A stretch of DNA of 64,000 nt, from contig NZ_CP108053.1 of assembly GCF_036173105.1 (NCBI RefSeq), positions 5,332,001 to 5,396,000 of the forward strand, in the 5' to 3' direction. Position numbers and translations under genes: made by a program. How positions within the stretch are numbered: position 1 is the first letter of the stretch; the number at the start of each line of letters is the position of its first letter. The stretch comes from Streptomyces sp. NBC_00287 (GTDB taxonomy: Bacteria; Actinomycetota; Actinomycetes; Streptomycetales; Streptomycetaceae). This document shows, one piece after another, positions 27,301-36,142 of this stretch. The notes beneath the pieces were generated by a model. That model ran no database searches and was not told the DNA's origin. It saw only the letters and a list, made by a program, of their open reading frames with translations.

Positions 27301-28638
27301 TTAGGGCAGCATCGGATAGCTGCCCGTGTTCGTCGGCGCGTGCTCCGGCAGCCACAGCACCGCCACCGCCCCCTCCGCCGGTACGCCCTCCGGGGCACCG
27401 GCCGGGCGGATGTTGCGGAATGTCAGCCGTGCGCCCAGCACCCGGGCCTGGCCGGCCGCGATGGTCAGGCCCAGGCCGTGCCCGCGTCCGGCCCGGTCGC
27501 TGCTCCCGGTGCGGAAGCGGCTCGGACCGTCGGCGAGGAGGGCCTCGGGGAACCCGGGACCGTGGTCGCGGACCCGGATGACCCGCCCCTCGACGGTGAC
27601 CTCGATCGGCGGCTTGCCGTGCCGGGAGGCATTGGCGAGCAGGTTGAACAGCACGCGCTCCAGGCGCCGGGGGTCGGTGGTGACCTCCGACTCGTGCACG
27701 ACCCGGACCTCGACGTCCGGATCCTTCGCCGCGACCCGCCGGGTGATGAACTCGCCCAGCAGGATGTCCTGCAACTCCGCCCGCTCCGAGGCCCCGTCGA
27801 GCCGGGCCACCTCCAGGACGTCCTCCACCAGCGTGCGCATGGCCTTCGCCCGGTCCAGGACCAGCTCGGTCGGCCGCCCCGGCGGCAGCAGTTCCGCCGC
27901 GGTCAGCAGCCCCGTCACCGGCGTACGCAGCTCGTGCGCGATGTCGGCCGTGACCCGCCGCTCCGCCTCGAGCCGCTGCTGAAGCGCGTCCGCCATGGCG
28001 TCCACGGCCCGCGCGAGGTCATCGGTCTCGTCCCGTACGACCCCGCCGATCGCGTCCCGCACCCGTACGTCCGGCTCGCCCTTGGCGACCTGCCCCGCCG
28101 CGACCGCCGCCTTGCGCAGCCGGCGTGACATCTGCCCGCCGATCAGCACACCGATCGCGCTGCCGCCGAGGACGACCGCGATGGAGCCGATCACCAGGGC
28201 CTGGTCGAGGTCTTTCAGGATGTCGGTGCTGCGGTCGGTGAACCCGGTGTGTAGCGACAGCACGGTCCCGTCCTGCACCGGCACGGCCGCCCAGATGTCA
28301 GGACCGCCGCCGGGCGAGTCGGTGACATAGGTCGCCCGCCGCCCCTGCCGTACCTTCTCCCGCAGCGGAGCGGGCAGCTCCGGGTCGTCGACCTTGACAC
28401 CCGGGAAGTTCGGGCGCGACGACAGCTCGTAGTTGCGGGCGGCGATCTGGATGCGCTCGTCGGCGAGATCGCGCGCGTTGTCCAGCATCGACACGCGCGC
28501 GGCGTTGTGCACGACCAGGCTGAGCGCGACCGCCACCAGCGCGCCGACCAGCGCGATGGCCGCGCTGAGCTTCCACTTCAGCCCGGTACGGATATCGGCC
28601 GCGCGCAGATCCGCACGGCGCCAGGTGATCCCCCGCAT
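27301..28638 (-). CDS. cseC: Sensor histidine kinase CseC of the SigE envelope-stress system
   Basis: 445-residue membrane kinase. Transmembrane helices at about 22-42 and 148-168 bracket an extracytoplasmic sensor domain; HAMP follows, then DHp with His235 in ADIAHELRTPV and a HATPase domain (DHGPGFPE, GHGLGLTIA). In S. coelicolor CseC senses cell-envelope damage and phosphorylates CseB, which activates sigE. It starts 12 bp after the cseB stop, so it is in the same operon. Assignment rests on motifs plus the diagnostic sigE-cseA-cseB-cseC order. Confidence 0.94.
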   Translation of the reverse strand: MRGITWRRADLRAADIRTGLKWKLSAAIALVGALVAVALSLVVHNAARVSMLDNARDLADERIQIAARNYELSSRPNFPGVKVDDPELPAPLREKVRQGRRATYVTDSPGGGPDIWAAVPVQDGTVLSLHTGFTDRSTDILKDLDQALVIGSIAVVLGGSAIGVLIGGQMSRRLRKAAVAAGQVAKGEPDVRVRDAIGGVVRDETDDLARAVDAMADALQQRLEAERRVTADIAHELRTPVTGLLTAAELLPPGRPTELVLDRAKAMRTLVEDVLEVARLDGASERAELQDILLGEFITRRVAAKDPDVEVRVVHESEVTTDPRRLERVLFNLLANASRHGKPPIEVTVEGRVIRVRDHGPGFPEALLADGPSRFRTGSSDRAGRGHGLGLTIAAGQARVLGARLTFRNIRPAGAPEGVPAEGAVAVLWLPEHAPTNTGSYPMLP

Positions 28639-28650
28639 TCCCCGCCCCGC

Positions 28651-29355
28651 TCAGGCCTTGAGCTTGTAGCCGAAGCCGCGGACCGTCTCGATCCGGTCCT
28701 GGCCGATCTTTGTACGCAGCCGCTGCACATGGACGTCGACGACCCGGGTGTCCCCGCCCCAGCCGTAGTCCCACACCCGCTCCAGGAGCTTGTCCCGGGA
28801 GAGCACCGTGCCCGGCGCGGAGGAGAACTCCAGCAGCAGCCGCATCTCGGTGGGCGTGAGCGCGACCGGCTGACCGGCCCGGCGCACCTCCATGCCCTCG
28901 GTGTCGATCTCCAGTTCACCGAAGGTCAGCACCCCACCGGTCGCCGTCGCCCCCGGCTCCTCGGCCTGGACGCCGCCGCTCGCATGCCCGAAGCGGCGCA
29001 GCACCGCGCGGATACGCGCGACGAGCACGGCACCGTCGAACGGCTTGGTGACGTAGTCGTCCGCGCCGGCCTCCAGGCCCAGCACGACGTCGATGGAGTC
29101 GGCCCGCGCCGACAGCATGATCACCGGCACGGTCGACTCGTCCCGGATCCGCCGGCACAGGCTGACACCGTCCAACCCGGGGACCATGACGTCCAGCAGG
29201 GCGATGTCGGGGCGATCCGCCCGGAACGCCTCCAGGCCCGACAGCCCGTCGGGCATGGCGGTCACCGCGAAGCCGTCCCGCTCCAGGGCGAGCTGGGTGG
29301 CCTCGCGGATGACGTCGTCGTCCTCGACGAACAGAACGTGGGTCTGGTCTGCCAT
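28651..29355 (-). CDS. cseB: Response regulator CseB (OmpR/PhoB type)
   Basis: 234 residues. The receiver has FVEDDDV near 9-15, phospho-acceptor Asp55 in LLDVMVPGLDG and Lys in YVTKPFDGAVL; the C-terminal winged helix (about 140-232) includes TPTEMRLLLEFSSAPGTVLS and RVVDVHVQRLRTKIG. It activates transcription of the sigE operon in response to CseC. ATG 29355 gives the normal family length; the longer open frame upstream overlaps cseA and is rejected. Confidence 0.95.
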   Translation of the reverse strand: MADQTHVLFVEDDDVIREATQLALERDGFAVTAMPDGLSGLEAFRADRPDIALLDVMVPGLDGVSLCRRIRDESTVPVIMLSARADSIDVVLGLEAGADDYVTKPFDGAVLVARIRAVLRRFGHASGGVQAEEPGATATGGVLTFGELEIDTEGMEVRRAGQPVALTPTEMRLLLEFSSAPGTVLSRDKLLERVWDYGWGGDTRVVDVHVQRLRTKIGQDRIETVRGFGYKLKA

Positions 29356-29438
29356 CCCGGGTGCTCTCAGTCCTCGTGGTCGTGGGTGTCCAACTGATGA
29401 TCGGACGGAAGGGCCCGATCGGTTCACACCGGCGGTGG

Positions 29439-30113
29439 TCAGGTTTCCGGCACCGGCGAGGGCTCGTCGCCGACGACCGTGCCGTAGTCGTTGTGCCAGA
29501 AGTACTCCTGGGTGAAGCGGCCCTCGCTCCAGCGGTACGTGATCACGTTCTCGCCGGACGGACTCGACACCGGGTCGCCCTTCTCGTACACCTGCTTGCT
29601 CACCACCAGATCGCCGCGGTCGATCTGCGCGTAGACCGGCGGCTCCTCGGCCTTGAACACATTCTCGTACGTGCCGTTCTGCTCGCGATACACATACGAG
29701 CCGACGCCCACGCCGTCTCCGCAGGTCAGGACGTTGACGACGACGTCGTCGGAGGATCCGCCGGTCAGGTCGCCGTAGGAGGTGTCGATGGGGTAGTCGT
29801 CGGCCGTGCAGGGCTGGAGATCGCGTTTGACCTCGGTCGAGACCAGCGGGTCCGCCTTGATGATCCGCACGACCTCCGCCTGACCGGGGCGGCCGGTAGA
29901 CATGGGCGAGGGGGCCGACGACGGGGCGACGGCGGCGCCGGCCGCCGACTCGTCCTGCGCCGGGCCCTCGTCCCGGGCGCCGGTGCCGCCGGTGGCGCAG
30001 GCGGACACGAAAAGGGCGAGGGCGGCGAACACGGCGAGCGCCGTGATCACCGCCTGATGGGACCCCCGGGCGGGTACCGGCCCCGCACTGGCCTTGTCGG
30101 CTAGGCCGCGCAA
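29439..30113 (-). CDS. cseA: Lipoprotein CseA, modulator of the SigE system
   Basis: 224 residues from a TTG codon at 30113, preceded by GAGGAG eight bases upstream inside the end of sigE (13-bp overlap). A hydrophobic stretch ending in the lipobox FVSAC (Cys near 40) marks a lipoprotein anchored outside the membrane. The rest is a soluble domain of the CseA family (YRWSEGRFTQEYFWHNDYGT). In S. coelicolor CseA dampens the stress response. A GTG at 30050 is an alternative start. Confidence 0.88.
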   Translation of the reverse strand: MRGLADKASAGPVPARGSHQAVITALAVFAALALFVSACATGGTGARDEGPAQDESAAGAAVAPSSAPSPMSTGRPGQAEVVRIIKADPLVSTEVKRDLQPCTADDYPIDTSYGDLTGGSSDDVVVNVLTCGDGVGVGSYVYREQNGTYENVFKAEEPPVYAQIDRGDLVVSKQVYEKGDPVSSPSGENVITYRWSEGRFTQEYFWHNDYGTVVGDEPSPVPET

Positions 30114-30640
30114 CGCTCCCGCTCCTCACGCTCCAGCGCGCGTGCGTCCAGATCGCGGCTCTCCAGCTCCTCGCGGAGCCGGGCGAGCGCCCGGTGCAGC
30201 GTGCTCTTGACCGTTCCGGCCGACATGCCGAGGGCGGCGGCCGTCTCCTCCGTGGACATCTGCTCCCAGTGTCGCAGCACGACCACACTGCGCTGCTTGG
30301 GGGCGAGCACCTTCATGACGTCCATCAACAGGGCGCGGTCCGCGTGCTGCTCGGTGGAGTCGTCGACCGAGGCGTCCGGGAGCTGCTCGGTCGGCACCTC
30401 CTCCAGCTTGCGGGCCCGCCACCACTCGGTCCGCGTGTTGATCATCACCCGGCGCAGATAGGCGTCCGCGAGCCGCTTGTCCTCGATGGTCTCCCAGCGG
30501 CCGTACGTCCGTACCAGCGCCGTCTGGAGGAGGTCCTGGGCGTCCACGGGGTCCGGGACCAGCCGGCGGGCACTGCGCAGCAGCGCGTCCTGCCGGGTGC
30601 GGACGTACTCCTCGAACTCGAGCACCTCGCCCTGCGCCAT
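30101..30640 (-). CDS. sigE: ECF sigma factor SigE (cell-envelope stress)
   Basis: 179 residues. Region 2 spans about 8-75 (EFEEYVRTRQDALLRSARRL, DLLQTALVRTYGRW, YLRRVMINTRTEWWR) and region 4 about 105-160 (KQRSVVVLRHWEQMSTEETA, SAGTVKSTLHRALARL). It is near identical, as far as I recall, to the S. coelicolor protein that drives genes for envelope maintenance. ATG 30640 follows GGAGG by eight bases. It heads the sigE-cseA-cseB-cseC operon; its promoter must lie in 30641-30861, where CseB is expected to act. Confidence 0.95.
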   Translation of the reverse strand: MAQGEVLEFEEYVRTRQDALLRSARRLVPDPVDAQDLLQTALVRTYGRWETIEDKRLADAYLRRVMINTRTEWWRARKLEEVPTEQLPDASVDDSTEQHADRALLMDVMKVLAPKQRSVVVLRHWEQMSTEETAAALGMSAGTVKSTLHRALARLREELESRDLDARALEREERERCAA

Positions 30641-30861
30641 ATTGACCGCCTCCACATCCCCGTTTACTGCCCCGTTGACTTCTCTCGCGCTCGTGTCGAG
30701 CACGGAAATGAAGCTACGGAGCCGTTGTCACGGGGCTGTGCGAAGCAGCCTGCGGCTGGCACTCGGCTGTCCGTCGGTTGTGTAACGGAAGTAGGAAAGG
30801 GGTAAAGCGGTGCATTGATTGGCGCTGCTATGGGGCGATTTGGCGTTACGGCGATGTCGGC

Positions 30862-31779
30862 TCAGGTCAACGGGAGCCGATACAAACCACCCGGCAGTGG
30901 CTCCACCAGTCCGTCCGCGACCAGTCCGTCCAGCGCCCGGGCGCGCTGTACCGGTTCGTGCCATACGCGGTCCAGGGCCGTCTGCGGCACGGGCGCGTGG
31001 GCCTCGCGCAGGACGGCGAGCAGCTTGCCGCGCACCTGGCGGTCGGTGCCGGCGTAGGTCTGGCCGCGGCGCGGCGGTCCCTCGTGCTCCGGCTTGCCCG
31101 CGAGCCGCCAGGCGCACTGCGCGGCGATCGGGCAGCGGTGGCACGACTCGTTCTTCGCCGTGCACACCAGCGCGCCCAGCTCCATGGAGGCGGCGGCCCA
31201 GCGCGCGGCGGTCGGCTCGTCCTCGGGCAGCAGCGCGCGGGCCAGCTTGCGCTCGGCGGCGGTGGTGGCGTTCGGCGGGTACTGCACGCCGGTCACCGCC
31301 CGGGCGAAGACCCGGCGGACGTTGGTGTCGAGCACCGGGTGCCGCTGCCCGTACGCGAAGGAGGCGACCGCGGCCGCCGTGTACTCCCCGATGCCGGGCA
31401 GCGCCAGGAGCTGGGCGTGATCGGTCGGTACGTCGCCGCCGTGCCGTTCCGTTATCGCGACCGCGGCGCCGTGCAGTCTGAGCGCGCGGCGCGGATAGCC
31501 GAGCCGGCCCCAGGCGCGGACGGCCTCGCCCGGAGCCTCGGCGGCCAGGTCGGCGGGGCGCGGCCAGCGGGCCAGCCACTGCTCGTAGACGGGCTGGACC
31601 CGGTTCACCGGCGTCTGCTGGAGCATGAACTCACTGACCATCACCCCCCACGGCCCGGCCTCGGACCGCCGCCAGGGCAGATCACGGGCGTGGTCGTCGA
31701 ACCAGTCGATGACGGGGGAGTGCAGCGGGGACGCTCCGCTGAGGGACTCGGGGGCGTCGGACTTCGTGGGCGCAGTCAT
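30862..31779 (-). CDS. mutY: A/G-specific adenine glycosylase
   Basis: 305-residue base-excision repair enzyme removing adenine opposite 8-oxoguanine. Catalytic Glu lies in SEFMLQQTPV; the helix-hairpin-helix LPGIGEYTAAA and catalytic Asp in HPVLDTNVRRV follow. The 4Fe-4S cluster ligands have C-X6-C-X2-C-X5-C spacing (CTAKNESCHRCPIAAQC). The C-terminal NUDIX-like domain of E. coli MutY is absent or replaced by a short helical region, giving a short actinobacterial form. ATG 31779 is the first sensible start. It lies upstream of sigE in the same direction. Confidence 0.94.
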   Translation of the reverse strand: MTAPTKSDAPESLSGASPLHSPVIDWFDDHARDLPWRRSEAGPWGVMVSEFMLQQTPVNRVQPVYEQWLARWPRPADLAAEAPGEAVRAWGRLGYPRRALRLHGAAVAITERHGGDVPTDHAQLLALPGIGEYTAAAVASFAYGQRHPVLDTNVRRVFARAVTGVQYPPNATTAAERKLARALLPEDEPTAARWAAASMELGALVCTAKNESCHRCPIAAQCAWRLAGKPEHEGPPRRGQTYAGTDRQVRGKLLAVLREAHAPVPQTALDRVWHEPVQRARALDGLVADGLVEPLPGGLYRLPLT

Positions 31780-32421
31780 GGCCTTACCGATCCTGCCATG
31801 CGGGGGAGGGGGCACGGGGGGACCGCCACCCGCTGGGGGGACGGGACCTTGGCTGGGGGCTCGGCATCTGCAGGGCTCGGCACGTGATGATCGGCAGCAG
31901 TGCGTGCGTGCCGGTCGCTTGCGGCGTCGGCCGGATGGAACGTCCTGGCATATGGCGGGCCTGTCCACTGTGGCGGCAGAGCCGGGAGCTGGCCACCGCC
32001 GAGGAGTGGGCGCGGCTGCGTGAACGCGCCCGGATCGCCCAGGACAGGCACGACTCCCTCGGCCACGGGCTCAGCCTCATCGCCCTACGTGGTCGAGGAG
32101 GCGGGCGGCACGACCGTCACCGTCACCAACGGACGGCCCGCGCAGGAGAGTTCCCGGAGCAGTCCGGCCTCCGTCCATGTCTCGGCGGTGTGCTGGACCC
32201 ACGTAGGAGTGTCCTGTGCCGTCCTCGAAGTTCATGGTCACGGACGGTGGGCGGCGGGTCGATACCGTCACATCCTGCGATCGTCGCGCGCTCGACCTGA
32301 CGAAAGACAGGGGTGACGGCGCCCGTTGGGGCGGCTGTCCGGGATGATGATCCGGAAAAGTTGTGGCCCGGGGCGGCGGGTGGGGGAAGCGAACGCGCCG
32401 ATCTCTCGTACAGTTTGCGCC
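31780..32421. other. 642-bp region without an intact gene
   Basis: Between mutY and the next gene there is no intact coding sequence. The middle holds a broken histidine-kinase fragment (separate entry). The last 20 bp hold a TACAGT hexamer (32410-32415) that probably serves the GTG at 32422. The rest is unremarkable. Confidence 0.55.
32001..32145 (+). pseudogene. Relic of a NarL-type histidine kinase
   Basis: One frame (32001-32093) encodes EEWARLRERARIAQDRHDSL followed by GHGLSLIALR, an unmistakable HisKA_3 phospho-acceptor block. The following bases continue in another frame as VEEAGGTTVTVTNGRP, resembling a strand of the kinase ATPase domain. There is no start, no membrane part and no full ATPase domain. 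The best reading is a kinase gene reduced by deletion and a frameshift. Confidence 0.5.
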
Positions 32422-33249
32422 GTGGGATCTCTGCGCAATCCGGTCGGGCCGCTTCCCTCCACCATCTATTGGCGACGGAGGGCCGTACTGCTGTCTGTGG
32501 TCGCCCTGTTGGCGCTGCTGATCACCTGGGTGCTCACCTCGGGCGGCGGAGGCGACAAGAACGGCGCGGACGGCGGCAACGGCAAGAATCCCGCACCGTC
32601 GACGATCACGCCGGGACCGTCCGGCTCCGGGCCCGCGATCAGCCAAGCGCCGGGCGGACGGGACGAGTCGGAGGACGAGGGCACTGGCGGGTCGGACTCC
32701 GGCTCCGGCTCCGGCTCCGGCGACACGTCGGGTTCGGATGGGGGCGACGGGTCGGGCTCCGGTTCCGACGGGAGCGCGGGCGGCGGCTCGACCGGCAGCG
32801 GTACGGGAGTGGGAGCGGGCGATGCGCTTCCCGCGGGCTCCTCACTGCCCAACTGCACTGCGGGCGCGGTGAAGTTGACGGTACGGAGTGCCCGTAACAC
32901 CTACGGACCCGGTGAGACGCCCACCCTGGAACTCACCGCGACGAACTCCTCCGGCGGCGACTGCAAGGTCGATCTCGGCCCGAAGAACGCGGTCCTGACG
33001 ATCACTCAGGCAGGCAGCGACGACGCCTACTGGTCCTCCGCGGACTGCCCGAAGACCTCCGCCAACTTGCCCTTCCGAGTCGCCGCCGACAGCAGCGTCA
33101 CGTACACGGTCAAGTGGGACCGCAAGCCGAGCGCAGCCGAGTGCGCAACGCCTCCGGCGGGCTCGGCGGCGGCCGGTACCTACCTGGTGGAAGCAACGAC
33201 TCCGGGCTTTGCGAAGGCGCAGACGTCGTTCGTCCTGGAGAAGGACTGA
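32422..33249 (+). CDS. Membrane-anchored extracellular protein with Gly/Ser linker
   Basis: 275 residues from GTG. One membrane helix at about 21-39 (AVLLSVVALLALLITWVLTS) is followed by a 100-residue linker of Gly/Ser/Asp repeats and a C-terminal beta-sandwich-like domain (about 150-275) with paired cysteines (LPNCTAG, GGDCKVDLG, SADCPKTS, AAECATPP). The topology suggests a short cytoplasmic end and a surface-exposed domain on a flexible stalk. It is adjacent to disA. TACAGT about 7 nt upstream suggests a leaderless mRNA. Function unknown. Confidence 0.78.
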   Translation: MGSLRNPVGPLPSTIYWRRRAVLLSVVALLALLITWVLTSGGGGDKNGADGGNGKNPAPSTITPGPSGSGPAISQAPGGRDESEDEGTGGSDSGSGSGSGDTSGSDGGDGSGSGSDGSAGGGSTGSGTGVGAGDALPAGSSLPNCTAGAVKLTVRSARNTYGPGETPTLELTATNSSGGDCKVDLGPKNAVLTITQAGSDDAYWSSADCPKTSANLPFRVAADSSVTYTVKWDRKPSAAECATPPAGSAAAGTYLVEATTPGFAKAQTSFVLEKD

Positions 33250-33306
33250 GGGTTCGCCGGGGCGCAGCCCGAGCGCCGGGTGGCGCTCACGGCTGCGCGC
33301 CGCGGG

Positions 33307-34431
33307 CTAGACGTACCTCTCGAGAATCGAAGACTCCGCCAACCGCGACAGCCCCTCGCGCACGCTCCGCGCCCGCGCCTCGCCGACGCCGTCCACGGTC
33401 TGCAGATCGTCCACGCTCGCGGCGAGCAGCTTCTGCAGCCCGCCGAAGTGCTCCACCAGCCGGTCGATGATCGCCCCGGGCAGCCGAGGCACCTTCGCCA
33501 GCAGCCGGAACCCACGCGGCGACACCGCGGAGTCCAGCGCTTCGGGCGACCCTGTGTACCCCAACGCCCGAGCCACCGTGGGCAGTTCCAACAGCTCCGC
33601 ATGGCTCAGCGCGTCCAGCTCGTACAGCGCCTCCTCGACCGTACGGGACCGCTTGGCCGTCGGCTCGGGCACATAGTCCCGGACCACGAGCTCCCGCTCG
33701 GGCTCCACACCCGCGATCAACTCGTCCAGCTGAAGCGCGAGAAGCCGCCCGTCGGTACCCAGCTCCACCACATACTCGGCGATTTCGGTAGCGATCCGCC
33801 GCACCATCTCCAGCCGCTGCGCCACCGCCGAGACATCCCGGACCGTCACAAGGTCCTCGATCTCCAGCGCTGACAACGTTCCCGCGACCTCGTCAAGGCG
33901 CAGCTTGTACCGCTCAAGGGTCGCCAGCGCCTGATTCGCCCGGGACAGAATCGCCGCGGAGTCCTCCAGCACCCGCCGCTGCCCGTCGACGTACAGGGCG
34001 ATCAGCCGCATGGACTGGGAGACGGAGACGACGGGGAACCCGACCTGCTTGCTGACCCGGTCCGCCGTACGGTGCCGTGTGCCCGTCTCTTCCGTGGGGA
34101 TCGTCGGATCCGGCACCAGCTGCACACCGGCACGAAGGATCTTCGACAGGTCGGAGGAGAGCACGATGCCGCCGTCCAGCTTGCACAGCTCCCGCAGCCG
34201 GGTCGCCGTGAACTCGACATCCAGCACGAATCCACCCGTGCACATGGCCTCGACGGTCTTGTCGGAGCCCAGCACGATAAGCCCTCCGGTGTTGCCGCGG
34301 AGGATCCGCTCAAGGCCGTCGCGCAGGGCCGTGCCGGGTGCCACGGCGCTCAGTGAGGCGCGCATCAGGCCATCGGCACCGGAGCTCCCACCGGACTTTC
34401 CGGGAGCTGCTGCCCGGTCGTTGGCTGCCAC
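33307..34431 (-). CDS. disA: DNA integrity scanning diadenylate cyclase DisA
   Basis: 374 residues producing c-di-AMP while scanning DNA structure. The DAC domain (about 25-150) has the DGGIVLSSDL and GTRHRTADRVSKQ motifs equivalent to the family DGA and RHR signatures; the first is DGG here. A helical linker leads to the C-terminal helix-hairpin-helix (LAKVPRLPGAIIDRLVEHFG, LQTVDGVGEARARSVREGL). GTG 34431 follows GGAGGAG closely. It lies downstream of radA in the same direction, the usual actinobacterial order. Confidence 0.95.
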   Translation of the reverse strand: MAANDRAAAPGKSGGSSGADGLMRASLSAVAPGTALRDGLERILRGNTGGLIVLGSDKTVEAMCTGGFVLDVEFTATRLRELCKLDGGIVLSSDLSKILRAGVQLVPDPTIPTEETGTRHRTADRVSKQVGFPVVSVSQSMRLIALYVDGQRRVLEDSAAILSRANQALATLERYKLRLDEVAGTLSALEIEDLVTVRDVSAVAQRLEMVRRIATEIAEYVVELGTDGRLLALQLDELIAGVEPERELVVRDYVPEPTAKRSRTVEEALYELDALSHAELLELPTVARALGYTGSPEALDSAVSPRGFRLLAKVPRLPGAIIDRLVEHFGGLQKLLAASVDDLQTVDGVGEARARSVREGLSRLAESSILERYV

Positions 34432-34512
34432 TGCACTCCTCCGGTCGCAGGATCTGGGGCGCTCCCGTTTCGCACACTTCATTCGTACGGACGGGCGAGA
34501 CCAGGGCAAAGT

Positions 34513-35922
34513 CTACCGGCGGTCCTCGTCGTCCCGTGGGGCCTCTCGTCGACGCGAGCGCGGAAGGACCCGGAGGGCGTCCCCTATGTCCGCGACTTCC
34601 AGCACCTTCATACCGGGAGGGATCTTCCCGGGATCGCCCGGCACGAGCGCGTGCGTGAAGCCGAGGCGGTGCGCTTCCGAGAGCCGGCGCTGGACGCCCG
34701 TAACCCGTCTGACCTCGCCCGCAAGGCCCACCTCGCCGATCGCGACGAGGTTCTTCGGCAGCGGGGTGTCGCTCGCGGCGCTGGCCAGCGCGAGGGCGAT
34801 GGCGAGGTCAGCGGCGGGCTCGGAGAGCTTCACTCCGCCGACCGTCGCGGAGTAGATGTCCCGCTTGCCCAGGGCGCTGATTCTGCCGCGCTGTTCCAGT
34901 ACGGCGAGCATCATCGAGACCCGGGAGGTCTCCAGACCGGAGGTGGTGCGGCGCGGGGAGGGGATCTGCGAGTCGACGGTGAGCGCCTGTACTTCGGCGA
35001 CCAGCGGGCGGCGGCCCTCCAGGGTGACCGTCAGACAGGTACCGGGGACCGGTTCGTCACGACGAGTCAGGAAAAGTCCGCTTGGGTCGGTAAGGCCAGT
35101 AATGCCCTCGTCGTGCAGTTCGAAGCAGCCGACCTCGTCCGTCGCGCCGTACCGGTTCTTGACGCCGCGCACCAGACGCAGGCGCGCGTGCCGGTCGCCC
35201 TCGAAGTGCAGGACGACGTCCACGAGGTGCTCCAGCAGGCGGGGGCCCGCGATGGCGCCGTCCTTGGTGACATGGCCCACAAGCAGCGTGGACATCCCGC
35301 GCTCCTTGGAGGCCCGGATCAGCGCCCCGGCCACCTCCCGCACCTGCGCCATGCCGCCCGGGGCGCCGTCGATCTCCGGGGAGGCCACCGTCTGGACGGA
35401 GTCGAGGATCAGCAGGGACGGCTTGACGGCGTCCAAGTGACCGAGCACGGCCGCCAGGTCGGTCTCGGCGGCGAGATACAGATGGTCGTGGAGGGCCTTG
35501 ATGCGATCGGCGCGCAGCCGGACCTGGCTCGCCGACTCCTCGCCGGTGACATAGAGGGTGCGGTGCTCGTCACTGGCCGCCTTGGCCGCGACGTCGAGCA
35601 GCAGCGTGGACTTGCCGACACCGGGCTCACCGGCGAGCAGTACGACGGCCCCGGGCACGAGCCCGCCGCCGAGCACCCGGTCCAGTTCGGGCACCCCGGT
35701 GGACCGCGCGGTCGCCTGCCGCCCGTCGACCTGCCCGATGGGCACGGCCGAGTTGGTCACGCGCCCGGGCGCCGTCGTACGGACCGCGGGCGCGCCGTAC
35801 TCCTCGATCGTCCCCCAGGCCTGACACTCGGGGCACCGACCGAGCCACTTCGCCGTCTGCCACCCACACTCGGTGCAGCGGTAGGACGGGCGCTCTTTGG
35901 CGGACTTCGTACGGGCAGCCAT
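34513..35922 (-). CDS. radA: DNA repair protein RadA
   Basis: 469 residues. An N-terminal C4 zinc finger (CTECGWQTAKWLGRCPEC), a RecA-like ATPase with Walker A GEPGVGKSTLLLD near 100 and Walker B LLILDSVQT, the family motif as KNRYGATDEVG (usually KNRFG), and a Lon-protease-like C-terminal domain. It processes recombination intermediates and interacts functionally with DisA in other bacteria. ATG 35922 gives the zinc finger at the expected position. It sits 81 bp upstream of disA. Confidence 0.95.
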   Translation of the reverse strand: MAARTKSAKERPSYRCTECGWQTAKWLGRCPECQAWGTIEEYGAPAVRTTAPGRVTNSAVPIGQVDGRQATARSTGVPELDRVLGGGLVPGAVVLLAGEPGVGKSTLLLDVAAKAASDEHRTLYVTGEESASQVRLRADRIKALHDHLYLAAETDLAAVLGHLDAVKPSLLILDSVQTVASPEIDGAPGGMAQVREVAGALIRASKERGMSTLLVGHVTKDGAIAGPRLLEHLVDVVLHFEGDRHARLRLVRGVKNRYGATDEVGCFELHDEGITGLTDPSGLFLTRRDEPVPGTCLTVTLEGRRPLVAEVQALTVDSQIPSPRRTTSGLETSRVSMMLAVLEQRGRISALGKRDIYSATVGGVKLSEPAADLAIALALASAASDTPLPKNLVAIGEVGLAGEVRRVTGVQRRLSEAHRLGFTHALVPGDPGKIPPGMKVLEVADIGDALRVLPRSRRREAPRDDEDRR

Positions 35923-36142
35923 GAGCGGAACGGTATCCGGCCCCACTGACAACGCCCTCGACGGCGGCGGGCACGGAACGGTCACCGGCGCTGCGGCTGA
36001 GGGAAATCAGCCACGACCATCACGAACCAGCCACGGAATCCAGGGCTCCTGTCCCCTTATGAGGGATCGTTTCACCCGTACGGATTAAATGTGCTCAAGG
36101 TGGAAGAAGCCACCACCCCGACCCGCCTACGGTCCACGGGTG

